6,171 nt of DNA from DAIDJM01 sp964250215 (GCA_964250215.1 CAXUEX010000163.1:1-6171), one strand, 5' to 3'. Positions 1 through 5,995 are shown, counted from the stretch's first letter. Numbers and translations are program-made. The notes: generated from the letters alone by a model not told the origin.

Positions 1-19
1 CGGCATTGCCGAGCAGCAT
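1..19 (-). CDS. Start of an unidentified gene, cut by the window edge
   Basis: An ATG at 19-17 opens a frame reading MLLGNA before the window ends. It is preceded by the purine-rich AAAGG at 31-27, seven bases upstream of the ATG, which is a good Shine-Dalgarno match and spacing. That site overlaps the end of the preceding gene, whose TGA stop is at 26-24, so the two genes are four bases apart and probably coupled. Six codons are too few to identify the product. The call rests only on the start codon, the ribosome site and the tight co-directional spacing. Confidence 0.4.
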
Positions 20-23
20 GCCG

Positions 24-418
24 TCACCTTTGCGGCAGGGCTGGCGGCGGCGGGTCTGGGCGCGCGCTGCCGATGCCGAGCTCGGCCAGCAAATGCGTGC
101 CGAGCCGTTCCGGATCTATGCCGAGCGCGTGTTCGATGACGCTGGCGCCGAGGCTGATGCCCAGGCCTACCGGGCCGCCGGTGGGGCAGCTGACGGGGAG
201 AGAGCCGGCTTCGCGCACCGCCTCGGCTATTTTCCGTTCGACGTGGCGCCGCCGCAGCGNNNNNNNNNNGTGACGGCCCGGTAGATCGTGCCGACCACCG
301 GCAAATATTGCAGCGGGTTCAGTTCTGAGAGGAAGGTGCGCCAAGCTGGGCGCCAGGCTGGGTGCTGGTGCGGCGGCGGCGCGGTGACGGTGATGGATTG
401 CACGGCATCCGGCGACAT
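24..418 (-). CDS. Small hypothetical protein, split by an assembly gap
   Basis: I read this as one gene of unknown function whose middle is missing. The N-terminal part (418 to 270, about 50 residues) begins at ATG 418 and ends in NPLQYLPVVGTIYRAVT. The C-terminal part (257 to 27, 77 residues) contains EAVREAGSL, a Gly-rich stretch GGPVGLGISLGASVIEHALG, and GIDPERLG, then a Pro-rich tail before TGA at 26-24. The order 'NPLxYxPxVGTIYR, then AGSL, then GGPxG, then GIDPE' resembles a small hypothetical protein I recall from Acetobacteraceae; that is memory, not a search. The halves lie in different frames as printed, because the N-run length is arbitrary. An in-frame join needs a true gap length of 2 modulo 3. 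The Gly-rich hydrophobic segment could associate with a membrane, but no signal peptide is evident. It lies 29 bases after the kynureninase-like gene. I see no clear ribosome site at ATG 418, so the start is uncertain. Confidence 0.6.
260..269. other. Assembly gap of ten N
   Basis: Ten consecutive N interrupt the sequence. The size looks like a placeholder, because the coding frames on either side are not in register across ten bases. It falls inside the small hypothetical gene, and any translation reading through it is unreliable. Confidence 0.97.
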
Positions 419-447
419 GCGGCGGTGGTGTGCAAATGCCGCGCCAA

Positions 448-1605
448 TTATCCGAGCGCGGCGGCGATGCGGGTGGCGATTTCCGGGATATCTTGCCGAT
501 CGTGATAGAGGCCGAAGCCGATGCGCAGCACGTCGGCGCGGCTGTCGGTGACGATGCCGGCGCGGGCCAGGGATTGCTGGATGCGGGCGGCGTGGGGCGA
601 GCGGTAGGCCAGGAAATTACCGCGGGGCTGGCCATCGACCACGAGGTTCTCGCGACGCAGGCCGGGGATTTGTTTCGCCTCCATGGCGGGGATGAAGTTT
701 TCCTGCAACGCGGCGGCGTGGGTGTGGATGCTGGCGGTGTCTATGCCGAGTTGCGCGAGCCAGCGCATCACGGCGTTTAGCCGGTAGAGGCCGGTGGGAT
801 CGAAGGTGGCGCCCCAGAAGCGGCGCGCATCGCTTGCATAGCTTACGCCGCCGCCGCTTGGAGCCGTGAGCGCGCCGAAGCCGGCGAACCAGCCGGTGTT
901 GGGCGGGCGGGCGACGTAATCCGGCGGGCACAGCATGTAGCCGGCACCCTCGCCTGCCATGGCGTATTTGTAGCCGCCGCCGAGATAGAATGCGCGATGC
1001 GCGATCGCGGCGAGATCGGTGGGGCGGGCCATGAAGCCGTGATAGCCGTCGATCACGATGAGCGCATCGTGGCCCGGGATAGCGGCGACGAGGGCGGCGA
1101 GATCGGCGATTGCGAAGCCGGAATTGAAGAACACCTGGCTGACATAGACGATGTGGGCCCGCGCGGTGCTGGCGGCTTTGGCGAAACGTTCGGCGAAACT
1201 GGCGAACGGGGCGGTGGGCACCGTGGTGAGCGCGATGCGGCCATCCTCGACGAAGCGCGCGGCCTGGCGGGCGAAGCTGTAGAACTCGCTGTCGGTGGCG
1301 AGGACGCGGGCGCCTTCGGGGAGGGCGGAGAACAGGCGCAGCAGGAATTCGTGCGTGTTCGGCGCCAAGGCGATGCTGGCGGGGTCGGGGATGTTCAGAT
1401 GGCGCGCGATGTGGCTTTGCGCCTCGGGCACGATTTCGCCCCAGACACGGTCCCATTTTTCATCCCACAGCGTGGCTGCATCGTTCCAGGCTTGGAGCTG
1501 GGCATCGTGCGTGACGTTCGGCCAGAGATGGTGCGAGTGGGCGTTGAGGTGCAGGCGCTGGCCATCGCCGAGGGCGCGGGAGAAATGCGGCTTGAGCGAG
1601 TTCAT
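448..1605 (-). CDS. Kynureninase-like fold-type I PLP enzyme
   Basis: This predicted 385-residue cytoplasmic enzyme of the class V aminotransferase/kynureninase superfamily probably hydrolyses kynurenine (or 3-hydroxykynurenine) to anthranilate (or 3-hydroxyanthranilate) plus alanine. D186 in VIDGYHG fits the aspartate that pairs with the PLP pyridine nitrogen. K213 in GGGYKYAMAGEGAGYM fits the Schiff-base lysine, in a setting like the kynureninase GYKYLNGGPGA motif. The C-terminal DVLRIGFGLYHDRQDI (about 359-374) resembles the kynureninase substrate-carboxylate region, with R361 a candidate ligand. The length is slightly shorter than typical kynureninases. The N-terminal LNAHSHHLWPN replaces the usual GNSLG-type motif, so this is a divergent member and another class V activity is possible. 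The ATG at 1605 overlaps the dioxygenase TGA as ATGA, indicating translational coupling, and no separate ribosome site is seen. A longer open frame reaches 1746 but lies inside the dioxygenase gene. The pathway assignment is inferred mainly from the neighbouring dioxygenase. Confidence 0.82.
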   Translation of the reverse strand: MNSLKPHFSRALGDGQRLHLNAHSHHLWPNVTHDAQLQAWNDAATLWDEKWDRVWGEIVPEAQSHIARHLNIPDPASIALAPNTHEFLLRLFSALPEGARVLATDSEFYSFARQAARFVEDGRIALTTVPTAPFASFAERFAKAASTARAHIVYVSQVFFNSGFAIADLAALVAAIPGHDALIVIDGYHGFMARPTDLAAIAHRAFYLGGGYKYAMAGEGAGYMLCPPDYVARPPNTGWFAGFGALTAPSGGGVSYASDARRFWGATFDPTGLYRLNAVMRWLAQLGIDTASIHTHAAALQENFIPAMEAKQIPGLRRENLVVDGQPRGNFLAYRSPHAARIQQSLARAGIVTDSRADVLRIGFGLYHDRQDIPEIATRIAAALG

Positions 1606-2435
1606 AGCGCGGTGCGAAGCGTCCACAATTCCGGGAACAGGCGCAGATCGAGCGCGCGCGTGAGATAGGGTGCGCCGGAGCTGCCGCCGGTGCCGCCCCT
1701 CATGCCGATGATGCGCTGCACCGTGCGCAGGTGGCGGAAGCGCCATTGCTGGAAGCGGTCATCCAGATCGACGAGTTTTTCGGCCAGATCGTAGAGTTCC
1801 CAGTTGCCGTCGGGGTCGCGGTAGATGGTGAGCCAGGCGGCTTCCACTTCCGGGCTGGCAGTGTAGGCTTCGGACCAGTTGCGGTGCAGCACCGATGGCG
1901 GCAGGTCGAGTCCGCGGCGGGCGAGGAGCTGGAGCACGCGGTCATACAGCGAGGGTTCGGCGAGCGCGGCTTGCAGCAGGGCGTAGGCGGCGCTGTCGCG
2001 GCGGTGGACTTCGGCGAGTTTCGCATCCTTGTTGCCGAGGCGGAATTCCAGCTCGCGGTATTGCGCCGACTGGAAGCCGCTGCTGGTGCCGAGATGCGGG
2101 CGGAGGCGCGCATAATCGGCCGGCGTCATGGTGGCCAGCACGTCCCAGCTCTGGATCATCTGGGCTTGCACGCGGCCGATGCGGGCGAGGATTTTCAGCG
2201 CGTCATCGAGCGTGTTGGAGGCGATCAGGCGGATGGCTGCATCGAGCTCGTGCAGCGCGAGCTTCATCCATAGCTCGCTGGCCTGGTGGATGACGATGAA
2301 GAGCATTTCGTCATGGTCGCCGGAGCGCGGGTGCTGGGCTGCGAGCAGGCGATTGAGGCCGAGATAGCCGGCATAGGTTTCCGGTGGCGGCAGCGACCAG
2401 GCGATGGCTTCGCCCTCGGCACGGCTTTGGCTCAT
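1602..2435 (-). CDS. kynA: Tryptophan 2,3-dioxygenase
   Basis: This is a haem-dependent cytoplasmic dioxygenase that opens the indole ring of L-tryptophan with O2 to give N-formylkynurenine, the first step of the kynurenine pathway. The product has 277 residues, close to the bacterial family, and is nearly collinear with the Xanthomonas enzyme, with a constant offset of five residues. The key positions recalled from that structure are all present. They are F46 and H50 in LFIVIHQASELWMKL, Y108, R112 and L115 in TPADYARLRPHLG, the proximal haem ligand H235 in WRFRHLRTV, and T249 in RGGTGGSSG. The start ATG at 2435 is preceded by GGAAAG and overlaps the TGA of the HEPN-like gene as ATGA. The stop overlaps the start of the kynureninase-like gene in the same way, so all three are probably made from one transcript. 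No substitution suggests loss of activity. Confidence in identity is very high; the enzyme may serve tryptophan breakdown or supply of anthranilate or NAD precursors. Confidence 0.97.
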   Translation of the reverse strand: MSQSRAEGEAIAWSLPPPETYAGYLGLNRLLAAQHPRSGDHDEMLFIVIHQASELWMKLALHELDAAIRLIASNTLDDALKILARIGRVQAQMIQSWDVLATMTPADYARLRPHLGTSSGFQSAQYRELEFRLGNKDAKLAEVHRRDSAAYALLQAALAEPSLYDRVLQLLARRGLDLPPSVLHRNWSEAYTASPEVEAAWLTIYRDPDGNWELYDLAEKLVDLDDRFQQWRFRHLRTVQRIIGMRGGTGGSSGAPYLTRALDLRLFPELWTLRTAL

Positions 2436-2920
2436 GCAGCTTTCCGGCGCGGGAACAGCAGCAGGCTTAGGAACGACTCCTGCTGTTCCGCCGATTCAGC
2501 CTGGAAGACAGCGACGGCGTTCCTGGCGGCACTGAGCTGCACGCGCACGGCGGCGGCCAGGAACATCACCGCCGGATCGTAGTCGGCCTTGTTACGTTCA
2601 AGTTGCAATTGGATGAGATCCTCGGCAAAGCGCCGTAGCGACTGGGAATAAAAGGCATTTTGACGCACGGTTCGGCATGCGGCGAGAAGCAGCCGGTGAT
2701 CCGGGCTGCGATACGCGGCGGTGTAGATCGCATCGGGCTCGTCCGTTCTTCCGCGTCCCTTTCCTACATAGCGGTTTGCCGCTTCGGCGCACAGAAAGTG
2801 GAAAACCCCGTAGTAGGCGGCCGAGATAGCGCGGCGGAGATCGACCTGTTTGGGCCAATCTTCGGTTCCAATCAGCGCTTCGGCTTGCGAGAGAAGGTCA
2901 TCTGAAGACAGAATCGCCAT
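2432..2920 (-). CDS. HEPN-like (UPF0332-type) helical protein
   Basis: The predicted 162-residue, mostly helical protein has RRAISAAYYGVFHFL at 29-43 and RNKADYD at 109-115. This pair of motifs is typical of HEPN-superfamily proteins of the UPF0332 kind. HEPN proteins often act as RNases or nucleotide-binding partners in toxin-antitoxin or defence modules. The nuclease motif R-x4-6-H is not evident here, since RNKADYD has Y and D where a histidine would be expected, so ribonuclease activity should not be assumed. I chose ATG 2920 because GGAGAG lies just upstream at 2928-2923. An upstream in-frame ATG at 2977 would give 19 extra residues without family resemblance, deep inside the preceding gene. 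The gene overlaps the small protein upstream by 23 bases and the dioxygenase start by four, placing it mid-operon. Its role is unknown; the family call is from motifs only. Confidence 0.75.
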   Translation of the reverse strand: MAILSSDDLLSQAEALIGTEDWPKQVDLRRAISAAYYGVFHFLCAEAANRYVGKGRGRTDEPDAIYTAAYRSPDHRLLLAACRTVRQNAFYSQSLRRFAEDLIQLQLERNKADYDPAVMFLAAAVRVQLSAARNAVAVFQAESAEQQESFLSLLLFPRRKAA

Positions 2921-3206
2921 ATCTCTCCAGATCCTGTTCGGTGGCCCATCGCGTGTAGGCGAAGCGGTTCTCGCCATGTTTCAGCAAGCTATCTTGCAGA
3001 TCGTGCAGAATGCGGCGCGCCAGGCCATCGTCCACCAACTGGTCAAGATCGGTATGGCGGATAATGAACGTCACCTGAAATGCGTCGTCGCCGATCCAGT
3101 CCTCGATGGGTTTACTGCGGATGTCGAGGAGAGCGCCTTCCGGCAATGCAGCCTCGGCGACGTTACGGGCTATGCTTTCTACCGCGGTTGGATTGAGCGC
3201 ATCCAT
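2898..3206 (-). CDS. Small hypothetical protein paired with the HEPN-like gene
   Basis: I do not recognise a named family for this 102-residue soluble protein. It has no signal peptide or membrane segment. Visible features are an acidic and hydrophobic central part containing PIEDWIGDDAFQVTFIIRH (about 35-53) and a basic, aromatic C-terminal part containing KHGENRFAYTRWATEQDL (about 77-94). GC-rich third positions and overlap with the next gene support real coding. The 23-base overlap with the HEPN-like gene suggests the two are co-translated partners. HEPN proteins often pair with a small second protein such as a nucleotidyltransferase, but no nucleotidyltransferase GS-x10-DxD motif is visible here. 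The start could be ATG 3206 or ATG 3224, six codons earlier. Neither has a clear ribosome site, and a TACAAT hexamer lies between them, which favours 3206. Confidence 0.65.
   Translation of the reverse strand: MDALNPTAVESIARNVAEAALPEGALLDIRSKPIEDWIGDDAFQVTFIIRHTDLDQLVDDGLARRILHDLQDSLLKHGENRFAYTRWATEQDLERYGDSVFR
2923..2928 (-). promoter_or_regulatory. Ribosome binding site of the HEPN-like gene
   Basis: GGAGAG reads toward ATG 2920 on the minus strand with only a few bases of spacing. It lies inside the coding sequence of the upstream small gene. It is the main evidence for choosing ATG 2920 over the in-frame ATG at 2977. Confidence 0.5.
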
Positions 3207-3212
3207 GCGATC

Positions 3213-3218
3213 ATTGTA
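3213..3218 (-). promoter_or_regulatory. Possible -10 box for a leaderless transcript
   Basis: On the minus strand TACAAT, a near-consensus -10 hexamer, is followed by six bases and then ATG 3206. Transcription starting at the usual distance would begin at or next to the A of that ATG, giving a leaderless mRNA, which would fit the absence of a Shine-Dalgarno sequence. No convincing -35 hexamer is found at 16-18 bases upstream, so this is a weak call. Confidence 0.25.
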
Positions 3219-3249
3219 GCGCATTGGGCGAGATGGCGATATGGGGGGA

Positions 3250-3834
3250 TCAAAGCCGGGCTGCGACCTGGGCCCAGCCGTCGGCGATCATGCGCAGCGC
3301 GACGTAGGTGACGACCGCGAGGCCGAGCCAGGCGATCCAGCGCTGGCGTTCCAGCAGCGCGGCGAGCGCGGCGGCGGCGAGGCCCATGAGCAGCACCGAC
3401 AAAGCGAGGCCGCCGATCAGGATCCATAGATGCGCGCGGGCGGCGCCGGCGACCGCGAGCACGTTGTCGAGGCTCATCGAGAGGTCGGCGAGCGCGATCT
3501 GGAGGATGGCGGCGCGGAGCGATTTCTGCCGGCCGTGCTGCTTGTGCGCGGGATGGGCGCGGCGCAGCTCGCGAACCATGCGCCAGCACACCCAGAGCAG
3601 CAGCAGGCCGCCGGCGAGCGTTAGGCCGACGATGGCGAGCAGGCGGACGGCCACCACCGCGAGTGCGACGCGGATGGCGGCGGCAAGGCCGATGCCGATG
3701 AGCATGGCCTGGGCGCGGCGGCGCGGCGGCAGGCCGGAAACGGCCAGGCCGACCACCACGGCGTTGTCGCCGGCCAGCGTGATGTCGATCGCCACCACCT
3801 GGAGCAGCGCCGCGATCGCCGAGCCCCATCCCAT
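3250..3834 (-). CDS. TerC-family integral membrane protein, putative metal exporter
   Basis: The predicted 194-residue inner-membrane protein has about six or seven hydrophobic segments. It belongs to the TerC family, whose characterised members (such as Alx and the YceF/YkoY proteins) are linked to manganese export and metallation of exported enzymes. It carries the family's paired acidic motifs: IDITLAGDNAVVVG with D17, D23 and N24, and ADLSMSLDNVLAVAG with D117, D123 and N124. The matching residues sit exactly 100 positions apart, reflecting the internal duplication and probably forming the ion site. A basic, polar loop (RRAHPAHKQHGRQK, about 91-104) separates the halves. The length suits the short YjbE-like subgroup. 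ATG 3834 is chosen; a GTG two codons earlier (3840) is possible and neither start has a strong ribosome site. It is divergent from purB and ends 43 bases before the small gene downstream, so it could lead the same transcript. Confidence 0.88.
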   Translation of the reverse strand: MGWGSAIAALLQVVAIDITLAGDNAVVVGLAVSGLPPRRRAQAMLIGIGLAAAIRVALAVVAVRLLAIVGLTLAGGLLLLWVCWRMVRELRRAHPAHKQHGRQKSLRAAILQIALADLSMSLDNVLAVAGAARAHLWILIGGLALSVLLMGLAAAALAALLERQRWIAWLGLAVVTYVALRMIADGWAQVAARL

Positions 3835-3899
3835 CGTCACGCCGGCCAACCCCGTGCTACCCGCCCCGCTTTCCCGCCGCATGCCGCCCGGAGACGACG
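3835..3899. promoter_or_regulatory. Divergent intergenic region between the TerC-family gene and purB
   Basis: These 65 bases separate two divergently transcribed genes and so should hold signals for both. I see no clear -35/-10 pair in either direction. The only solid element is the purB ribosome site at its right end. The space is too short for a manganese (yybP-ykoY) riboswitch in front of the TerC-family gene. Confidence 0.4.
3890..3893 (+). promoter_or_regulatory. Ribosome binding site of purB
   Basis: GGAG lies six bases before ATG 3900. It fixes the purB start, since the ATG at 3881 is out of frame and the in-frame ATG at codon 10 would cut into the conserved N terminus. Confidence 0.6.
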
Positions 3900-5243
3900 A
3901 TGGTTCCCCGCTACACCCGCAAGCCGATGGCCGCCATCTGGTCGGCCGAGAACCGGTTCCGGCTTTGGTTCGACATCGAGGCGGCGGCGGCGGATGCGAT
4001 GGCGGCGCTGGGCGAAATCCCGGCCGCGGCGGCCGCGGAAATCCGTGCCCGCGGCACGCCGGCGCTGGCCGGGCTGAGCGCCGCCGATCTCGCGCGGATC
4101 GACGAGATCGAGCGCGAGACGCGGCACGATGTGATCGCGTTCCTGACGTGGCTGGCGGAGAAGATCGGCGAGCCGGCGCGGTATGTGCATCTGGGCCTGA
4201 CGAGCAGCGACATTCTGGATACGTGCCTGGCGCTGCAACTGATTCAGGCGACCGATTTGCTGCTGGCCGATCTGGATGCACTGCTGGCGGCGCTGAAACG
4301 GCGGGCGCTGGAGCACAAGCACACGCTCACCATCGGGCGCAGCCACGGCATTCATGCGGAGCCGACCACGTTCGGGCTGAAACTCGCTGGCCATTACGCG
4401 GAATTTGCCCGCAACCGCGCGCGCCTGGTTGCCGCGCGCGCCGAGATCGGCACCTGCGCGATGTCTGGCGCGGTGGGCACTTATGCGCATGTGAGCCCGG
4501 AGGTGGAACGCCGCGTGGCCGCCACGCTGGGGTTGGCGGCCGAACCGATCTCGACGCAGATCATTCCGCGCGACCGGCACGCCGCGTATTTCTGCACGCT
4601 GGCCGTGATTGCCAGCGGCATCGAGCGGCTGGCGATTGAAGTGCGGCACCTGCAGCGGACGGAAGTGCGCGAGGCGGAGGAGTTTTTCCACGCCGGGCAG
4701 AAGGGCAGCAGCGCCATGCCGCACAAGCGCAACCCGGTGCTGTCGGAGAACCTGACGGGGCTGGCGCGGCTGGTGCGTTCGGCGGTGGTTCCGGCGCTGG
4801 AGAACGTGGCGCTGTGGCACGAGCGGGATATCAGCCACAGCAGCGTGGAGCGCGCGATCGGGCCGGATGCGACGGCGACGCTGGATTTCGCACTGGCGCG
4901 GGCGGCTGGGCTCATCGAGACGCTGGTGGTGTATCCGGAGCGGATGCGGGCGAATTTGGAGTCGCTGGGCGGCGTGGTGCAGAGCGGCGAGGTGTTGCTG
5001 GCGCTGGCGCGGGCGGGTTTATCGCGCGAGGACGCTTATACGTTGGTGCAGCGCCATGCGATGGGGGTTTGGGAGTCGCTGGGCAGCGGGGCCGAGCGCA
5101 GTTTTCGGGAGAGTCTGGAATCAGATTCTGTAGTTACGTCTCGTCTTTCGGACGACGCGCTCAGTGCCGCGCTGGATAGCGGCGCGCAATTGCGGAACGT
5201 GGATGGGATTTTTGCGCGGGTGTTCGGGAGCGGCAATGACTAG
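3900..5243 (+). CDS. purB: Adenylosuccinate lyase
   Basis: This cytoplasmic enzyme of the fumarase/aspartase superfamily, normally a homotetramer, acts twice in purine synthesis. It splits SAICAR to AICAR plus fumarate, and adenylosuccinate to AMP plus fumarate. At 447 residues it is close to the usual bacterial length. The N terminus MVPRYTRKPMAAIWSAENRF is characteristic. H76 in ETRHDV, T101-S102-S103-D104 in GLTSSDILD, and H149 and H152 in TIGRSHGIHAEPTTFG correspond to substrate-binding and acid-base residues of the family. The superfamily signature is GSSAMPHKRNP (269-279), with the catalytic serine in the flexible loop at S270/S271 and K276 and N278 also conserved. The C-terminal helical part ends in a typical QLRNVDGIFARVF. 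Nothing looks truncated. It is transcribed away from the minus-strand operon and faces the hypothetical gene downstream, so it is probably a single-gene unit here. Confidence 0.97.
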   Translation: MVPRYTRKPMAAIWSAENRFRLWFDIEAAAADAMAALGEIPAAAAAEIRARGTPALAGLSAADLARIDEIERETRHDVIAFLTWLAEKIGEPARYVHLGLTSSDILDTCLALQLIQATDLLLADLDALLAALKRRALEHKHTLTIGRSHGIHAEPTTFGLKLAGHYAEFARNRARLVAARAEIGTCAMSGAVGTYAHVSPEVERRVAATLGLAAEPISTQIIPRDRHAAYFCTLAVIASGIERLAIEVRHLQRTEVREAEEFFHAGQKGSSAMPHKRNPVLSENLTGLARLVRSAVVPALENVALWHERDISHSSVERAIGPDATATLDFALARAAGLIETLVVYPERMRANLESLGGVVQSGEVLLALARAGLSREDAYTLVQRHAMGVWESLGSGAERSFRESLESDSVVTSRLSDDALSAALDSGAQLRNVDGIFARVFGSGND

Positions 5244-5262
5244 CTGATTCCGGTAGGCACGG

Positions 5263-5277
5263 CTTGTGGCGCGCAAG
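5263..5277 (+). repeat. Small hairpin after purB
   Basis: CTTGTG-GCG-CGCAAG can form a six-pair stem (one G-T wobble) with a three-base loop, starting 20 bases after the purB stop. It is not followed directly by a T run; the TTTTT lies about 20 bases further on. It may stabilise the 3' end of the message, but it is not a convincing intrinsic terminator. The rest of the 104-base convergent gap holds no gene that I can support. Confidence 0.3.
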
Positions 5278-5302
5278 AAGGTTCGGGCGAGAGGCGTTTT
5301 TG

Positions 5303-5316
5303 TTACGAATACGTAA
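5303..5316. repeat. Short palindrome in the convergent intergenic gap
   Basis: TTACG-AATA-CGTAA is a perfect 5+5 inverted repeat with a four-base spacer, in an AT-rich patch of an otherwise GC-rich region. Its symmetry is like that of a dimeric repressor site. It lies between two converging gene ends rather than at a promoter, so its role is unclear and chance is possible. Confidence 0.3.
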
Positions 5317-5347
5317 TGAAATGGCCGCGCAAAGATGTGGGCGGGAT

Positions 5348-5995
5348 TCAGGCCATTTCGGGAACGGGCGGGAAGACCGTGAGAGCGAATTGGTTGCGGC
5401 GCGAGAGCGTGGGCGTTTTGCGGACGAGGCGGAAGGGGTCGAGGGCGGCGTCGCCGAGGCACGGGATTATGGGCTTGGCCGGGGGGCGCGGCGCGGCGAC
5501 GGGTTGCAGTGTTGCTGGGACGGCGGCTGGGGGTTGCTCGCGACGGAGCGGCTCGGGCGGGGCGAGGCCCATGGCGCGGCAGAGCGGACGCAGAAGGCGG
5601 CCGAAACGCGCGGGTTCCTGCACGAAAAGCGGTTGCAGCTCGGGATCGGCCAGCAGCGCGGCGAGGGAGGCCTTGAGAGGTTCGGGTTCGGGCAGGGCGC
5701 GGCATAGCCAGCCGATGGCGCGCGGGAACGGTAAGGGAGCGAGCTCGCCGAGGCCGGGCATGGAACGGGTGGCGCGGGCGCGGAGCGGCTTCAGGACGCC
5801 GGCCGCCATTTGGGCCGCCAGGCGGGTAACGCCTTCGGTGACGCGGAAGAGCCAGAGCCCGGCGGCGAGCGGGAGGATTGCGGCGCCGAGATCATCGGGC
5901 ACCGCTTCCGGCAGCACGGAGACGAGCGCCGTGCGGATACGGTCGATGATGGCGAGCAGGCGGGCGATTGGGCCTTGTGGGGGCTGGGCAGGCAC
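5348..5995 (-). CDS. Hypothetical Pro/Arg-rich helical protein
   Basis: I do not recognise a defined domain in this product of about 215 residues. It begins with a hydrophobic, helical N-terminal region (PIARLLAIIDRIRTALVSVL). A second hydrophobic stretch, GAAILPLAAGLWLFRVTEGV, could be a membrane-associated helix. A helical middle contains ALLADPELQPLF and ARFGRLLRPLCRAMGL, and a Pro/Ala-rich tail follows. The pattern 'LLADPE..., then GRxLRPLCRxLG' resembles hypothetical proteins I recall from Acetobacteraceae. Strong GC bias at third positions supports coding. The start is uncertain. GTG 5995 is given because codon use becomes typical just after it, while TTG 6031 would add 12 residues with poorer codon bias and no ribosome site. 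The upstream side abuts a broken transposase, so the original 5' end may have been lost. It converges on purB. Confidence 0.6.
   Translation of the reverse strand: MPAQPPQGPIARLLAIIDRIRTALVSVLPEAVPDDLGAAILPLAAGLWLFRVTEGVTRLAAQMAAGVLKPLRARATRSMPGLGELAPLPFPRAIGWLCRALPEPEPLKASLAALLADPELQPLFVQEPARFGRLLRPLCRAMGLAPPEPLRREQPPAAVPATLQPVAAPRPPAKPIIPCLGDAALDPFRLVRKTPTLSRRNQFALTVFPPVPEMA

Noticed and set aside
24..635. Single 203-codon minus-strand gene spanning the N run
   Set aside because: Its first half lies in the wrong frame inside the kynureninase-like gene. Only the portion after the gap has plausible protein character, and it joins better to the frame starting at 418.
2432..3206. Classical MNT-HEPN toxin-antitoxin module
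   Set aside because: The small partner lacks a nucleotidyltransferase GS-x10-DxD motif and the HEPN-like protein lacks a visible R-x4-6-H motif, so only a HEPN-like pair of unknown role is supported.
3308..4639. Long plus-strand open frame of 443 codons across the TerC-family gene and the front of purB
   Set aside because: It runs antisense to the TerC-family gene and out of frame with purB, both of which have clear family motifs. Its composition is the Arg/Ala/Ser-rich type produced by high-GC shadow frames.
3837..4838. Minus-strand open frame of 333 codons inside purB
   Set aside because: It is antisense to conserved purB sequence and its Arg/Gln-rich translation shows no recognisable motif.
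5278..5301. Intrinsic terminator for purB ending in TTTTT
   Set aside because: The T run at 5297-5301 has no GC-rich stem directly before it, and the nearby hairpin at 5263-5277 is too far away.
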